A DNA stretch of 64,000 nt from Trochalopteron elliotii (Eukaryota > Chordata > Aves > Passeriformes > Leiothrichidae). The stretch covers positions 6,684,892-6,748,891 of the forward strand of contig JANPWX010000097.1 of the NCBI GenBank assembly GCA_024734555.1, given 5' to 3'. How positions within the stretch are numbered: the first letter of the stretch is position 1; every line of letters begins with the position of its first letter. This document shows positions 49,721 to 63,002 of the stretch, in pieces. The notes under the pieces are model-generated. The model was not told the origin of the DNA. It saw only the letters and a list, made by a program, of their open reading frames with translations, and made no database searches. The position numbers and the translations under genes are program-made.

Positions 49721-52700
49721 CTTTTGTCCCTTTGTCCGGCACTACCCCCCATTGCCTTTGTTTAGGTGGGGTGTTCTGGGAGGCAGAGAGCCAGCTACAA
49801 TCTGGAGATTTCCCAGAACATCCAGAAAACATGGACAATGGGCTTTTCCCTGGCTCTGAGAGCCTCCAAAATGGGTCACCTTCCGTGCTGGTTAGGAAGG
49901 AACACGGGCAGGGACAACTAATGCTGCTGGCAAGAGAAATGGCGATGGTGGGGAGGGAAGCAGCTGCATTTGATCACACAGTATTGCTGCCCAGTTGCTG
50001 CTGGTGGGAAGAACAAGCCTGCTGATTAGCATTCCCAAGAATACAATTAGGAGACAAGGCTATTTTCAGCAGCGTCCCCTCTCAAGGCTTGTAAAGACAC
50101 AAGCGCAAAGAAGCCCGGAGTAGGCGCTTCCTCCACCGCAGGCACTGGATGGCTTATATTAGCACAATGCTCCAAATCCCCTGTAAGTCCTCCCAGAAAG
50201 GGAGAGTAAATATAGTTTGTCAAACAGTTATCTTTAGCACACTGTCTCGTCTGCCAGCATGGATCTTTCTGCATGACCTCTTGCTAAGTCAGGGCAATTT
50301 CTTCTCGTTCGCTTATTCCTGCTTGCGATACCATTCCTGGAGGGGAAATGGGGCTCCCTAGGGCTGAGGGGGAGACTGTTTCCACCCCCCCTTGCTGACC
50401 AGCCTCTGTATGGACGTAGCTGGGTTATGGACCTCTAAACCCAGTTTTTCCCTTTAAAAGGCCAAAAGAAAAAAAAAAAAAGTGATAGAAGATCACACAA
50501 AAGGAGGGTGAAGGGAAAGCAAGCTGGCTCTGCTGTGGACCCCCTCTGAACTCCAGCAGGCAAGGGACATTCTGAGTCCACATCTCTGCAACAGATTCTC
50601 TGTGATGATGGGCTGGTGATGGAAGAAGAGACACAGGGAGGTTTTGCAGGGTCTGAAACCAGCCCTACTTCACACTGCTGTCTAGACAGCAGTGTCTCCC
50701 TGCCGGGCCTCACTTTGGCACCACTTCTCTTGTGCCACTGCTCATGCACACACACACAGTTCTCCGCTGGGCCAAGCAGCCTCTGACCTGCCAACTGCAC
50801 CAGCAGTAGTGTAAGCACAACAAGGGCAAGTTCCACCTTTGGAGGTTTGCTCAGCCTGGGATGATTTTGGCTGGCTCATGGGCCATGCATGGGGTTCTGG
50901 CAAGGCTGGCACATCACAAGGCAGTAACTAAACCCTTTTAAGCTGAAAAGGGGGTATGTGGGAAACGGGCCCCCCACACATTAGCAGGCACCTTGCCTGC
51001 AAGATGAAGAGCATCCTTTTTTGTAGTAAAGAAAAAACAGTAAAGGCTCAGAGCTGACAACAGCTCTGGCCACCCACCAGCTGCCCTGTAAACTGGGGCA
51101 CTGCAGCAGGGGGAATCCCCTGCCCCTGGGTCAGCAATCCCTGCCTACAAGGCAGCCCCCTCACAGCAAGCAGCTATCTGGACAACTTGATAGCACCCAG
51201 CAGCCAAAAAAGCCTGATCCAGACAGTTCATGGCTATACCAGAAAGTCAAGCAGAGTTTGCCTTCCCCAGAGAAGCTGGAGCAGGGAGCAGGCAGGCAGC
51301 CCCAGCATGCTGTGCCCACAGGAGTGCTGGGTTTGACAGCAGGTCTCCTGTGCCCATTGCAGTGGGCAATGATGTGCCTCTGCACAAAATTCCATATGTC
51401 TGAGCCACTAATTTTCAAACAAATCATTTCCTTTTTATTAATCTCAGTGGAGTCTCATCTCTTCAGGATACTGCCACAGGCAAGTGGTGTAGCACAAAGC
51501 TCAGAGACTCCACTGTAATGAAAAGGGGGAGATTAGAGAGTTAATGGCCCCAGCTGGTACTATAAGCTTTACTCTCCAGGCTGCACTCAGTTGGAGAGGC
51601 ATCATATTGCAGCTCCTTCCCTTGTGCCACTCTCTACATGGTTGGGGAACTCTCCAGAACAAGAACAACATCGTTTTGTTGCCGTCTGCCAGACGGAGAA
51701 ACCAAACTGTGCTCTTTCATCAGGAGGCCCCCTGCTTCCTTCTGCACTACTGAACAGAGCTCCTCCTAACTCACCGAGGCCAGGTCCCTGTCTCTGCTGT
51801 GCTGCTTTACATGTACAGCAACTTCAGCTTGGGGGAAAGGAGGCCAGTGTGGGGCCTGGTGAGCTGCTGCTTACCCCGCAGGTGTTGAAGAGGGACCAGC
51901 TGTCCCGTGGCTATGTTTAATAGTGCTCTGGATGGAGAGTGAACCCAGCTCTGCCTGAGCACCAGGAAGGGGATAGAAGAGGAGATGTCACCAGCATCCA
52001 ACTGCCTCCTGCAGAGGATCACATCCAGCAAACCTCCCTCTCCTGGCAATAACTAAAGGTAGCTCCATTAAATATGCATCTGTAAGAAACCTGCATGCTG
52101 GGGTGACCTGGATGACTACAGCCAAGGGAAAGTCAGACAGCTGTGTGCCAGGTGTGTGGCATACAGCTGCATGTATTGTGTGGCCAAGCCAATGCAGGGG
52201 CACCATAACAACCTCCTAGAACACAGGTCGAATGACAGGCTCCCATCCACGTGCTCTTTCCTCTCAGCGCCATCTTTTCCTCCATTAACTTTGAGTCAGG
52301 GAGGGAGGAAGTGCTGGCAGGAGCCTGTGCTGCCTGGGGTGCAGGGATGCTGCTCACCTCTCTGCATGCAGGACGTTTCTCAGCCCTCCTCTCTCTGAAA
52401 AGGCCTTTTCCATGCTTCGTGGTGCCTCCTGATGGAGGTGGTGCTGCCCCCTTGCAATTCTCCCCTGCCCAGTGCATGCCAAAATGCACTGCCTTGGCCC
52501 TGCACAGCCTTTTGGTGCTTCCCCATCTCCCCCCAGTAGGGAAATGATATTAAAACCAGCCACAGAACTCCTTGATCCAACACAGCTCCACTCCAGCCAG
52601 CTATGACATGGTGGTCAGCCTTACTCCCAGGTGATTTCTCCATGGTTTCCTGAGATGCCAGTGCACACATGCAGCACAGACATGCCAGCAGACAGAAAAC

Positions 52701-53569
52701 CACTTGGAGAGCACATCCAATGGTTCAAATTAAGCTCACTACTCCAGCTCAGTTGTCTGGCTTATTCTTTTCCTTAACTTTGAAACAATTCCTGACTCTA
52801 TTGTAACTTCCATGTGCCTGACCCAGTTATGTTTGCCCCAGTTCCTGCCTTCACCAGCTCTCCAGTGGGCTTGAGGATAACAGAGCACACCCCAGTGCTG
52901 GAGCCCAGACTCCCCCACCCCTGATCCTGACATTGTTTGTATCCCAGAACTCACAAAACTCTTTCCCGTTAGGACACTGCTAAGGAGACAGCAACAGTAA
53001 GAAATGGTTTCAAGAAATTCTCCCAGCCTTTCCTATTTATTATAGAACAGTGAGATGCCAGTGCCAATGAGCAAAGCCTTAAAATACTTGTGAGATTCTG
53101 CTTGGAAACATGATGTTTTTCTCTTGTTATTCATGAACAAGGATTCTATTTCCCAGGTAAATTAACTTGAAAAACATTTCTAAAGTTAGTTTAAGTGTGC
53201 CTTTTGAAAAACAAGCAAGAAATGTTGAAAAATTCAAATTAAACATGCAGTGACAACACAAACACTTTTGCCTTTACTTGAAGGGAAACAAATGTTGTGG
53301 AGCAAAGGCAGGCCAGTGAATCAAGTCCTTCACTCCTTCAATTCTGCACTTCCTTCTGATTATTCTGAAAAGTAGCCAGGGCATGCCCAGCTTGGAGACA
53401 AAAGCCCTGCAATGCTGGGGACAGGACCCAGCATTTTATTTAGCCACTCACTGGCCACCCCCTTCCCCTTTCCTCCCCAGTTTTTCTGAAGACATGGTTG
53501 GAAAAAGTTGAGGATGGAGCAACTTTGCTCTTCTGTCTTATCTGAACATACAAAGTATCCAGAAAGAAC

Positions 53570-53800
53570 CAATGTTTCTTCTGAATTATTTATAGTTTAT
53601 GGAAATGATAATAACATAGAAATCTGCAATGATTTAATTAATTATGGATAAGTAACAAGGTAATGCTAGCAATATATTTAACTGAAAAACCTATTTATAA
53701 TGAAACGATTTCTCATAAATAATTGAAGCAAAACGGTCTGTGTCGTAACTCGTAATTTACATTTAAGTCCTGATTCTTCTCGCATTTCTGGTGAAACTTT
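53570..53800. promoter_or_regulatory. Putative conserved noncoding element
   Basis: AT-rich with ATGATTTAATTAATTATGG and TTTATAATGAAACG, yet retaining CpGs (GTGTCGTAACTCGTAATTT, TTCTCGCATTTC). CpG retention within AT-rich DNA suggests constraint. There is no open frame or repeat. Confidence 0.3.
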
Positions 53801-56800
53801 ACTCAAAGGAATTCTCCCATGGAGGTGATGAAGTCAATGACAGAGCTGTTGGCAGGATGGAATGCAGTTTAGAATTAGAAGAACAGATTCCAAAAGAAAA
53901 CCACTGCTTTTTCTGTTCTGTTTTTTAAACTAAGGGTCAGCAATTCAGTCCCTAAGAGATGAGCTTTGCTTTTTCCTTGGTGAGGAAATTCACCTTAATT
54001 TGCCTTTCTTAATCCCATTTTAAAAGCAAATGAAGCCCAGATGACACCAATAATTTCACAAGTATTGTGCACCATTTCCTTAAACCACTCTTGCCCAACA
54101 GCTCCCAGCAATTTGGACCCTCACTGATACACTTGCGGGTACCATGGCAAAGCCCAAAATTTGGTTATTGAGCAGTGATGGGAGAAAGGGCACCTGAAGG
54201 AGTATGCCATGTATCAGCTAAGCAAGAGGAATCAAATTCAGACTGCCTTCACCAGTCTCTCCCTGGGGAGTATTTCAGTAAACTTGAAAATTGCAAGGTG
54301 CTCCTCTTTAATTTTGTCCCTTTTCAAGAAAGTGACAGTAAAGAACCATCCTTTCTATTTACGGTGAGTTCAGTGAAACACTCACTTTAAGGATCTTGGC
54401 ATCTCTCAACAGGCAAGGGTTGAGCCTCAAGAAGTGCAGGCCCTGTTGTCAGCTTTCCTTGATGGACCTCAGAACTTTGCAAACTTGAGAATCTGTGAGC
54501 TCCAAAAGGTGTCCCGCTCAGGGAGATACTGGTGGCAGCCTGCTGGAGTCCAGAAGAGCTCAAAGGGCCTTACACTGGACCACTGTTCATAGGGTTGTGA
54601 GAAGACTGGCTTTAGTAATCAACAAATTTCCATTCTGGATACAATCTGGGGCAGTAATTACTGGAATTTTCCAAAGTCCAGTAACAATGATAGCATTCCA
54701 CACTGGCTACAATTCAGGTAAGGAAAATTCCAAGGCTATCAGGGAATGACTGATTATTCCTGCTCTTTTGACCACCTTGGCCATGCAAGAGTTCCTGGTA
54801 GCATCAAGGGATGCTTCATTGGCCAAATCTTTATACAGAACCTAAGGCCTGATAGGAATCCCTTAGATCACAAAATGGTCCAGAGGAATGGGGGTGAGTG
54901 CACCATCACAGTCAGGATGAAATGAGCCATGCCACAGCACCTCTCTGGAGCTGCCTGGAGAGAGCTTAAACAAACCCTGAGATTGCACACAGTGAGAAGG
55001 GTCAATACAGCTGAGACCCAGCCCTCTCAGTTAGCCCTTCTCCCCCCAGGCACCTCTAAAGGCTCTCCCACCAGGAAGGTGCCCCTGGCAGAAGGAGAAG
55101 GGAAAAGAAGAGGCTGGCAGGGCTGGTACTCCTGTCCCTCTGCAGTCAAGGAGCAGCTAAAAAGGGAAGCCGGAAGCTTTCCTACACAAACCACATTTAT
55201 TGGTGTTGCTCCAGTGCTTCTCGGATTGTTATCCATCAAAAGCAGCACTGAAATTGGCACTCTTCACAGAAAAGGAAGGGATCCACCCCAAAACACTAAA
55301 TGTCAGGAAACTTTTGTGACACAGGATGAAGAAACACACGCTGCCACTGCAGTTCAAAATGTTCCTGCTCGGAAGATAACTGGGAAGCAGCATGGCTAGT
55401 TCACACCTTCCTCCAGAGCCAGGACCACACAAAACCCCCACAGCCCTTGCTGGGCCCTCTCAGAGGGGTGGCCAGAGGCCAAATGACTAACCGCCCAGAG
55501 TGCACCACCATTCCCAGAAAGTCTTACTAGCTGGAGAGCCTCCCCATTAATAAGATTTCAGGAAATACCCCAATTGTGCAGGAAAGGATCTGAAATCAGT
55601 CATCCACCTTCACAAGTTAATTTTAACACAGTCGGACAAAGAGGTCTGGACAAAGAGCCGCAGTAACCCAAAGAAGCAGAACTGGTAAGATAAAATAACC
55701 ATTTGGATTATAAAAATATTAATTGGGAGCATAAAGGAGCTGGTTCAGTTAAGGGCACAGGTTATTTGTCTCTTCAAAGCAAAGCACAGGGCTTACACAA
55801 ATGGAAGAGCTCTCAGGATGAAAGTAAACATCAAAATAGTAATTAAAAAGCACATCTAAAAATGTTTATCATGGCTTGTATCCTCCAAGAAAAGCACAAT
55901 GGATATCTAAGCAGAATTTTTTAACTAATTAGAGCAAGTTAAAGCCCCAGCTGGGTCCATGCAGCCCCCTTCTTTTCAGGTGCAGGGAAGCCCATACCCA
56001 GTGCCATTACTGCATGACATGTTGGGTTGCCCAGAGTTAATAAAGACAGCAAGGTACTTTCTGCAACGAAAATAACACCTTACCTTCCCTCTGTAATTTC
56101 TGGAGGGTAGGTTGCCCTAATTGTATTCTCATGGGGAAGGTGGATAGCATCCTATTTAATCACCACCACAAAATCACTGGGAACTTAGTATTTGGATTTT
56201 TTAAATTATTACAGTATGAATAGTTATGAAAGTGTGATGGAAAAAGTGGTCCTTATGCTGGTTTGACTTCACTGCAATTCCTGAAGTAGGATCTGCAAAG
56301 GCATGAGTCAGTGTGCAGAAGATGATTTGTTTCCCAATTTTTTGTGAAGTGAAAGAAACATGATGTTCAGCATCACCCGCATGTACTTGCATTGAAGTCT
56401 TTCACCAGTACCCTGATTTTAGAGTTTTGTAACTAGCAGCTATGGGGTGATACATTTAAAAAGAGAAAATTATTTGTTCTTAGTGTTTAGCAACACCTGA
56501 ATAAGGTAGATGGAAAAAACCCCAAATTTGTAAGTAGTCTGGACAAAATTAAATGCCTCGTTCTGTTATGCAGTTTTTATCTAATATCTCTAAGTCCCTT
56601 TCTACATACAGGTGGAGAACATGACAAACCTATAAAAAAGGGTTAGAAAATAATTGGAGAAAACATGGATTTCTGGTTGAAAAAAATTCTTCGTCACCTC
56701 ACAAAGATGCAAAAAGAAGGAAAATAAACTCAAAACTCTGTGAGAAAGAAGGGGAAGGCCCAGTTGCTTTATTGTGCCCCTGCCTAAGTGGGTGGCAGGA

Positions 56801-57123
56801 TGAAGCCCTCATTGTATCTGGGGCTCCCCCAAAGCTCTCCACCTGCACACTTCCCCCCAGCAGTGTGAGAATGGGTGGACTTGCTGCCACTGCAAGGAAG
56901 CAACCTGGTGAACCAACAAGCCATTTCATCTCTGGGTGCTTATCTCCTGGTTGTTTTTAATGGGTTGCTAAAAAGGAAAGCACAAAACAGCATGAGGCTT
57001 CTCTGGGCTGGCAGTGGGTGAGGGAAATAAGTGTTTTATAGTGAAAGAGGGTAAAAGACAATGCAGACTTGGCATTTTTGCAGTGAAGAGTGAATGCCCT
57101 CCTTCCCAGAGGCCGCAGCTGAA

Positions 57124-57297
57124 AATCACAGACTCAGAGAATGGTTTGAGTTGAAAGGGAACATTGAAAACCATCTAGTTTCAACACCCCTGCCATGGGC
57201 AGTGACACTTTCCACTAGATCAGGTTGCTCAGAGCCCCATCCAACCTGGCCTTGAACACCTCCAAGGTGTGTAGGAATGCACCCCCACATCTGAGCA
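57124..57297 (-). mobile_element. CR1-type LINE 3' tail, minus orientation
   Basis: Read on the minus strand it contains GGAGGTGTTCAAGGCCAGG, TTGGATGGGGCTCTGAGCAA and CCTGATCTAGTGG, then a purine-rich end with the degenerate terminal ATTCTCTGAGTCTGTGATT. This is the final about 175 bp of a CR1 element of a different subfamily from the one at 46 kb. The terminal octamers are diverged, so it looks older. Confidence 0.9.
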
Positions 57298-59769
57298 AGT
57301 GTTTCTATTTAAAGAAAAAAGTTTCGGTTTACCTTTGAACATGTAAGGAAGTTAAACTAGAATTTTCCATAACCTTCCCATTGTAATTGGCCCAGTGCCA
57401 GCACAGGAGCACTGACTGGGCTTTGGAAAAGTAATTCAAAGCCTGTTGCCAATTTCATTGGGCAAGGTACCAAATAGCCCACCTAGAGCATCAAGTACTA
57501 AAAAGACTGCACAAAGGAGCTCAATTGCTTTTTTGGACTGCCCTAGCCAGTGTAAGAGTGTCCTCTGCACTGCATTCAACTTATATTTCTTTGTTCCATT
57601 ATGTTTATTATTTTTGTCATTATTAAAACCTTTTTACTTTACAAAGCATATCCAGAGAAGTTGTCTCACTATTATTAAGCCACTCTGGGAAGTTGCAGGC
57701 CAACCCTCAGACTTGATAAATCTTTCCATAGCTTATTCCATTCTGGCCATGTGCAAGATTTCCTCAAAGGTGCCTCCAGACTGGAGGCTCCCCGGGATTT
57801 ATTTCTCAGGAAAGCCACAGCCCCCCACCCAGAAGGGCATCCCCAGTCCTGGACAGGACATCCCAGGATGGGATGGGAGCACCCCACAGCTGGGGACCAC
57901 CAGGGCAGGAGGCAGCAGATTGGGGGGCAGACAAAAGGACCCTGAGATGGGGGTATGGCTGGGTGCTGTGCCAGGCAGGGCAGGTTCTCACACCTGGCCC
58001 AGTGCTGCTGGAGATGGGAGCTAATGGGCAGGGATGTTTCTTGTGGTGTTTGCTGAGTCAGAGGTGATGAGATGAAGATACACCCATGAGAAGCTTCTGT
58101 GAGCAGTTCTGGTTTCTCTGTAAGTTTGTTTTATAAGGGGTTTCAAATTGATGCAACATTTTGGGGTTTAGCATGTACTTTTCTATTCCAGTCTCTACAA
58201 AACTGGCTCTGGAGTGGCAGAAAGAAAAGCAAAGTTAGGTGATGTCTAAAAATACCTGCAGAGATGTCACCTCATCTTCAGTGTACCTATGCCAGCCAGC
58301 AAGACAGCCATGTGGGCACTAACATGCACTTGGGAGCTTCCCATGGGAGATATCTGTGTGCCTTCTTTCCCAGGAGGGAGAGTTCAGCCTGTCAGGGAGC
58401 TCCATGATTAGAATTTGACCCCCACACTTAGTGCTCAAAGTCTGTGGCATGCTCCAGAGGCTGCCTGGAGGCAGTGAAAGAGTTACCTCTGGAGCAGAGC
58501 AGCAGCTCTGGGTGATGAAGTGGATAAGCAGGCACTTCATTCATCTGCTTCTAGCACTGCCTGACCTTGGGCCCTGGCAGAGGAAAGGCATCTGTTCCTG
58601 GGAACAAAGGGCAGGGAAAGGAGGAATACTGGTGGCCTACATGGGATCAGGGCAGGGCAGCTAGGCTGTTCCATTGCCAAGCTTGGCAAATGGCAGGGGT
58701 CACTGGCTGCCATGCACCTACTGCAGAAAGTGCATCCATACACTGCAAAAGCCCATCTTATGTTTTAACAGGGGAAAAAAGATCAGCTCTTTTCTTTCTT
58801 TTCCTTTCTTTCTCTTTTTTTCTTTCCTTTTCCCTTCCCTTCCCTTCCCTTCCCTTCCCTTCCCTTCCCTTCCCTTCCTCCCTCCCTCCCTCCCTCCCTC
58901 CATTTGCCTCATTATGGGAGCATACACTGAAAGTAGTTTATACTGGGCTGGACCTACAGTGTCTGTAGAGACAAGAGTCCACTTGAGGAAAGGTAGTGGT
59001 TGAGTTTGGGTTTTTTTCAATCATTTTTCAAAAGATGCAGTTACAGCTACCTAAATGCAAATGCTCAAGGAGGAGAAACAAGAAATGCTGAGAGCTGAGC
59101 CTTTTCAAGCCTAATGACTGGACACAGCGCTGTTGGAGTGAAGCAGGAGAGTCAGGGCTCCAAGCAGCTCAGCCACCCCTGGTGCCATTAATTTCCACAT
59201 GATCCAGCGTCTTCTCCCTCCTGAGGAGACGCTGTGTTGGTGTGGGCACTGCAGCTGCACCGTAACACCCTGCACTGCACATGGGGTGTCCCACACTGCT
59301 TTGGGAGCAAGCTGGACACGTGGAGTGGGTGCAACCAGCAAGGCAGGTGCCCCACTGCAGGCGGGCAGGTGGCTGGGTGTCCCCAGAGCAGCGTCCCATC
59401 CTGTGCCACCAAGAGCCACCGCCCTGCCAGCTGGACAGACAGGCAAGCAGGGCTTGGCCCGGGTGCAGAAGGAAAGGATCCAGGGACTCTGTTGACATAA
59501 CAAGCCACTAGAGAGCACTCTCAAATGTATTTATACCCTTGGCCTAAGAGCTAGTTCATAAAAACACGCGGTTGCCATGGCCTGGTTTACAGCACGTCTA
59601 AAAAGAGAGCTCCCAAACATACCAGGTTTTCTAAGGCCACTGCAAAGGCGGTCAAAGCCTCCCTTGTGTGGCACCTCTCCCACCCCCTGGGACCCAGGCA
59701 CAGGGCAGCACCCACCAGCTCCATGCATCCCTTCTTGTCCCACACTGCTGTCTGTTTACGAATAAATGC
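57298..59769. other. Intergenic, immediately downstream of IRF2BP2
   Basis: GC-richer unique sequence with the polypyrimidine tract at 58.8 kb. The 192-codon plus frame at 57,446-58,024 and the frames at 59.1-59.5 kb are composition-driven, with no acceptor-donor structure or domain. Confidence 0.5.
58788..58902 (+). repeat. Polypyrimidine microsatellite (TTTC, TTCCC and TCCC units)
   Basis: TTTC-type units grade into about ten TTCCC units (58,829-58,877) and then six TCCC units to 58,902. The opposite strand is pure purine. The tract has mirror symmetry and can adopt triplex DNA. The repetitive Ser/Phe/Pro or Lys/Glu/Gly open frames over it are artefacts. Confidence 0.92.
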
Positions 59770-59842
59770 CATGACAGTATTAAAAAAAAAATTAAAAAAC
59801 GATATTGTACAACTATAGCTTTTACAAGTTTTCTTTCTTTTT

Positions 59843-59848
59843 TTTAAT
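59843..59848 (-). terminator. Candidate poly(A) signal ATTAAA of IRF2BP2
   Basis: On the minus strand this reads TATATTAAAAAAAAG. It is the last canonical-variant hexamer before the AT-rich block ends, and it is followed within 60 bases by GT- and T-rich sequence. The alternative hexamer at 60,079-60,084 would shorten the transcript by about 240 bases. 3' RNA reads would decide. Confidence 0.35.
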
Positions 59849-60947
59849 ATACAAAAAAATGCAGCAAGTATTTCAAGTTCCTAGTTTCCGCATCCTTAGT
59901 GTCAGAAGAAAAAAAAAAAACAACCATAAAATGTCAAACTGGCAGCAGGTTAGTTCAGCAGCTATCAACAAAAGTACTGTGCAGTTTAACTGCCAGGAAA
60001 AAGTATCTTTGAAAAAAAAAGTAATGGAAGTGGGTTGGAAAAAAAATATAATAATCACACATTCTTCATTAAAACACTTTTAATACTACACAAGTTACAG
60101 TATCACCTTTTAAAAAGTTTAAAAAGGAATATTAACAGTAGCACTGTTGCAGCTTAAGCACTTCAAAATAATAGGAAAAAAGAAAAAAAAAGAAAAAAGC
60201 TTGTAGCCCTGGAAGTAGCAATAAAGGGAAAATCCACTGGAGCATTATTGTAATTGAGCAAAGCAACCAAAAGGAAAAAGCAACATTCAATGTGAGAAAA
60301 ATGAGCTATGTATGAACATCCTCAAAATTTTTTTAACTCTTTGTTTTGTTTTTTGGGTTTTTTGTTTGTTTTTCTTTTGCAGTTCTGAAGTTTTATGGTG
60401 GAGATTAGACTTGGCTGGGGGCTCAAAGTCAGCTGAGTGAGCATAGCCACCGTGTGCCATTTCTTTTCCATCTGTGTTGTTTCTGGGCCACTGCCTGGCA
60501 TCACCAGCTGGGGAGTTTCCATCCTCTCCAGTAGTCACAGAGCTGCAGGAGCGGGCGGCTGGCAGGAGGAGGAGGAAGGTGTGCTACCCTACAGGCCTCT
60601 CCACCGAGTCACACCAACGTCCCTCGGCCTCAAAACAAGGGTGTACTTTGTCAGGAGCAGGTCTCACCCTCGGCATGCTCACAGCTGGGACACCTGATGA
60701 CACAAAAGGGGGGGGCTCTTTTAGGCAGGCTTTGGAATTCCGTTTTGCTTATTGTTTAAGTGTAGGGATACCACCTTAATCAAAAACGTGAACTTCATCC
60801 CGTGTAAGGTATTATGCCAAGCAACTTTGAAGAACTTGTTACCATCTATCAGCTCAAATTCCATTTTTTTTTTAATAAAGTGCCTAAATACACATTTACA
60901 CAGATCATAGTGGTTCCAAAGAATCCTTTACAGTTGGCATTTTTTTT

Positions 60948-60982
60948 TATATATAGGTATATATATATAGGTATATATATAA
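60948..60982. repeat. TA microsatellite with interspersed GG
   Basis: Units of TATATATA are separated by AGG within the AT-rich 3' UTR block. It is simple sequence and not part of any open frame of interest. Confidence 0.85.
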
Positions 60983-62908
60983 TGTGCGTTTTCTTCAAAT
61001 TGGCTAAATGTGTTTACATAAGACACCAATCTTGACTATAAGTTTTAAAGCGTAATATTGACTCAATGAATTTGTTTATCATGCAAGTCTTATCTAATAT
61101 TACATTGACCTGTAATATGGAACACAATGTAGTGGGTGTGCTCATTAAACACTTCATAGAAAATTACTGTGCATGTGCAGTTCTGATCTTCAAATACTGA
61201 TAATAACCATTTCTTTTTTTTAAAAAAAGTAGTCTTCCAAAAAAAAGAAAAAACCTACTCTGCATTAAATTGCAGTTTGAACATTATCACAATAAGAACA
61301 GTTGACTAAAAAGCACCCAAAGATCTTCAATTTTATAGTTGGCTGAACAGATTTTTCCTCCTCCTCTTCTGATACTGGAAGTGTTTATCAGCTGGTCCCT
61401 GGGACAGGACGACCTCGCCACCCTTTTGTTCAGAAACAACCGCACATAACTGAGTTATAAACACCTCGACAGAAGGGCTCAGACAGCTGCAGTGTTGCCA
61501 ATGAACTATAAACAGCACAAAAACATCACTATAAGACTTGAACTATTTCTAGTAACCAATGATTTATTGATTTTAGAAGTCTGCTTGGTGATGCAGAAGC
61601 ATGATCAAAAGAAGTGGCTTTACAAAAGAGTTCTCCAAAGTAGCTTAAAAGGTAGGGCCAGGGCCATTATGTGCAGCCCCACTTGCTTTCCTTTCAACCA
61701 GTTTATATTTTCATTTTCAAAGAATAGCAGTAGGTTTGTTTCAAGCATACGTAATAAGGAAATTACAGGTTTCCTCCACCCACATTTGGGCTGTCACTGA
61801 TATGCCCGCGGGCAATTTGGCAGAGCCTCAGTCACTGCTGTCACTGTACCACACCGTACCTGCCACTACTTGGAAATACTGGGTCAGCAATAGTAACAAT
61901 AGCAACAGCACTAGAGGTGACTGGTAAGCAAAATCAAAATCCATATGCACTATCTGAAAATTAAAGTAAAATAAAATAAAGTCTCTTCCCCACATCCCCA
62001 GCTTTGTCCAAAGACACAAAAGCCCCACAAGTGACACTGAAGACCTTCAGAAATGGCAGTGCTATACTGGCACCTTCGCCAATCATGTAACTAAGTTCAT
62101 CATCAAAATACCACGTTATGGTATACAGTTGGTGAATAAATGCAGTTTTGTAATCTTACAACTGATCACGAGAACTGCGGTCAACTTTGCCTTAAAAAAA
62201 AAAAACAACAAAACACCAAACCAAAAACAAACCCAGAAATCCCTAACTCAACAGCGCCTCTTGGACACCTCTCCACATCCTACTCTGGTGGAAACTTCCC
62301 TTGAGAAACAGTGAGCAATCTGGGACTGGATCTGGAGGATCTTCCATTGCAACCTGAGCCACGCGCTCCTGGGAGAAAGCCCTCCTGCTCCCTAAGCTCG
62401 CCTGGCCAGCGGGATGGCAAAGGGCATGCCTGTCTTGGCCAGCCAGCCACTCTTGTCCCCAGCTGCCTCATACCAAGCCTGCATGCGACCAGCTCTACAG
62501 GACAGGGGCCAGGAATAAGGAATCACAGACAGTAAGGCAATCTTTACAATGTCAGAAAATGTATTTGGCATAAAAAAAAAAAAAGAAAGAAAAGAAAAAA
62601 CAGAAGAAACAAGTGCATACAAATACAGCTAGAAGCATTTCTGGTTTGCCAAGTGCTCTCTAAAAAAAGCAGCGCAAGTCACAGCCTACATTGAACAGTA
62701 ACTGTCACCAGGGAAGCACAACAAATAGTTGCTATAACAAAAGAGAAAAAAAGAAAAAACGAAACAGAAAAAAAGAGAAGAATTAGAAGAAATGCCTTTA
62801 TAATAAGTACATACCTTTTGTCTTCAAAAAATATAGAAACACAATGTATTCAAAAAAATCAAAATTATACAGCCATGTTTATGAAGTCTACATTTCCCTT
62901 GTCTTGGA

Positions 62909-62948
62909 GATATATATATATTTATATATATATATTTATAGATATATA
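62909..62948. repeat. TA-rich microsatellite in the 3' UTR
   Basis: A run of TA/TTTA units lies about 55-95 bases downstream of the IRF2BP2 stop codon. It is expected to be length-polymorphic and could form a weak hairpin in the mRNA. Confidence 0.85.
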
Positions 62949-63002
62949 CAGAAATCAAGCAGTTCGAGTTCAAGGTGACATCGGGCGTCGAGCTCAGGCG
63001 AG

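Larger units (their letters stand above)
46541..57123. other. Intergenic between the two CR1 copies
   Basis: No gene or further transposon text was recognised. The pockets at 49.5 and 53.6 kb are listed separately. A purine-rich run near 50,468-50,480 and a CACACA run near 50,746 are minor simple sequence. Confidence 0.55.
59770..63002 (-). other. IRF2BP2: IRF2BP2 3' UTR (end approximate)
   Basis: Immediately after the TGA the sequence switches from a CpG-rich exon to an AT-rich block of about 3.2 kb. It is free of transposons and ends abruptly near 59,765, where GC-rich intergenic sequence begins. The only minus-strand AATAAA seen here is near 61,562. Nearer the end, variant ATTAAA hexamers lie at 60,079-60,084 and 59,843-59,848. 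The latter is followed by T-rich and GT-containing sequence and is my preferred end. The block contains two AT microsatellites and several A/T homopolymers. Family knowledge says this gene carries a long 3' UTR; the exact end is inferred. Confidence 0.55.

Noticed and set aside
57446..58024. 192-codon plus-strand open frame
   Set aside because: It has low-quality Pro/Gly-rich composition and shares its space with open frames on the other strand. No acceptor or donor structure was seen.
58567..59020. Ser/Phe/Pro-rich and Lys/Glu/Gly-rich frames on both strands
   Set aside because: They are translations of the polypyrimidine microsatellite.
1..59760. Search for TARBP1 coding exons expected on the 3' side of IRF2BP2
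   Set aside because: None of its recognisable segments, including the C-terminal SpoU methyltransferase motifs, were seen, so the gene must lie outside the window or be arranged differently.
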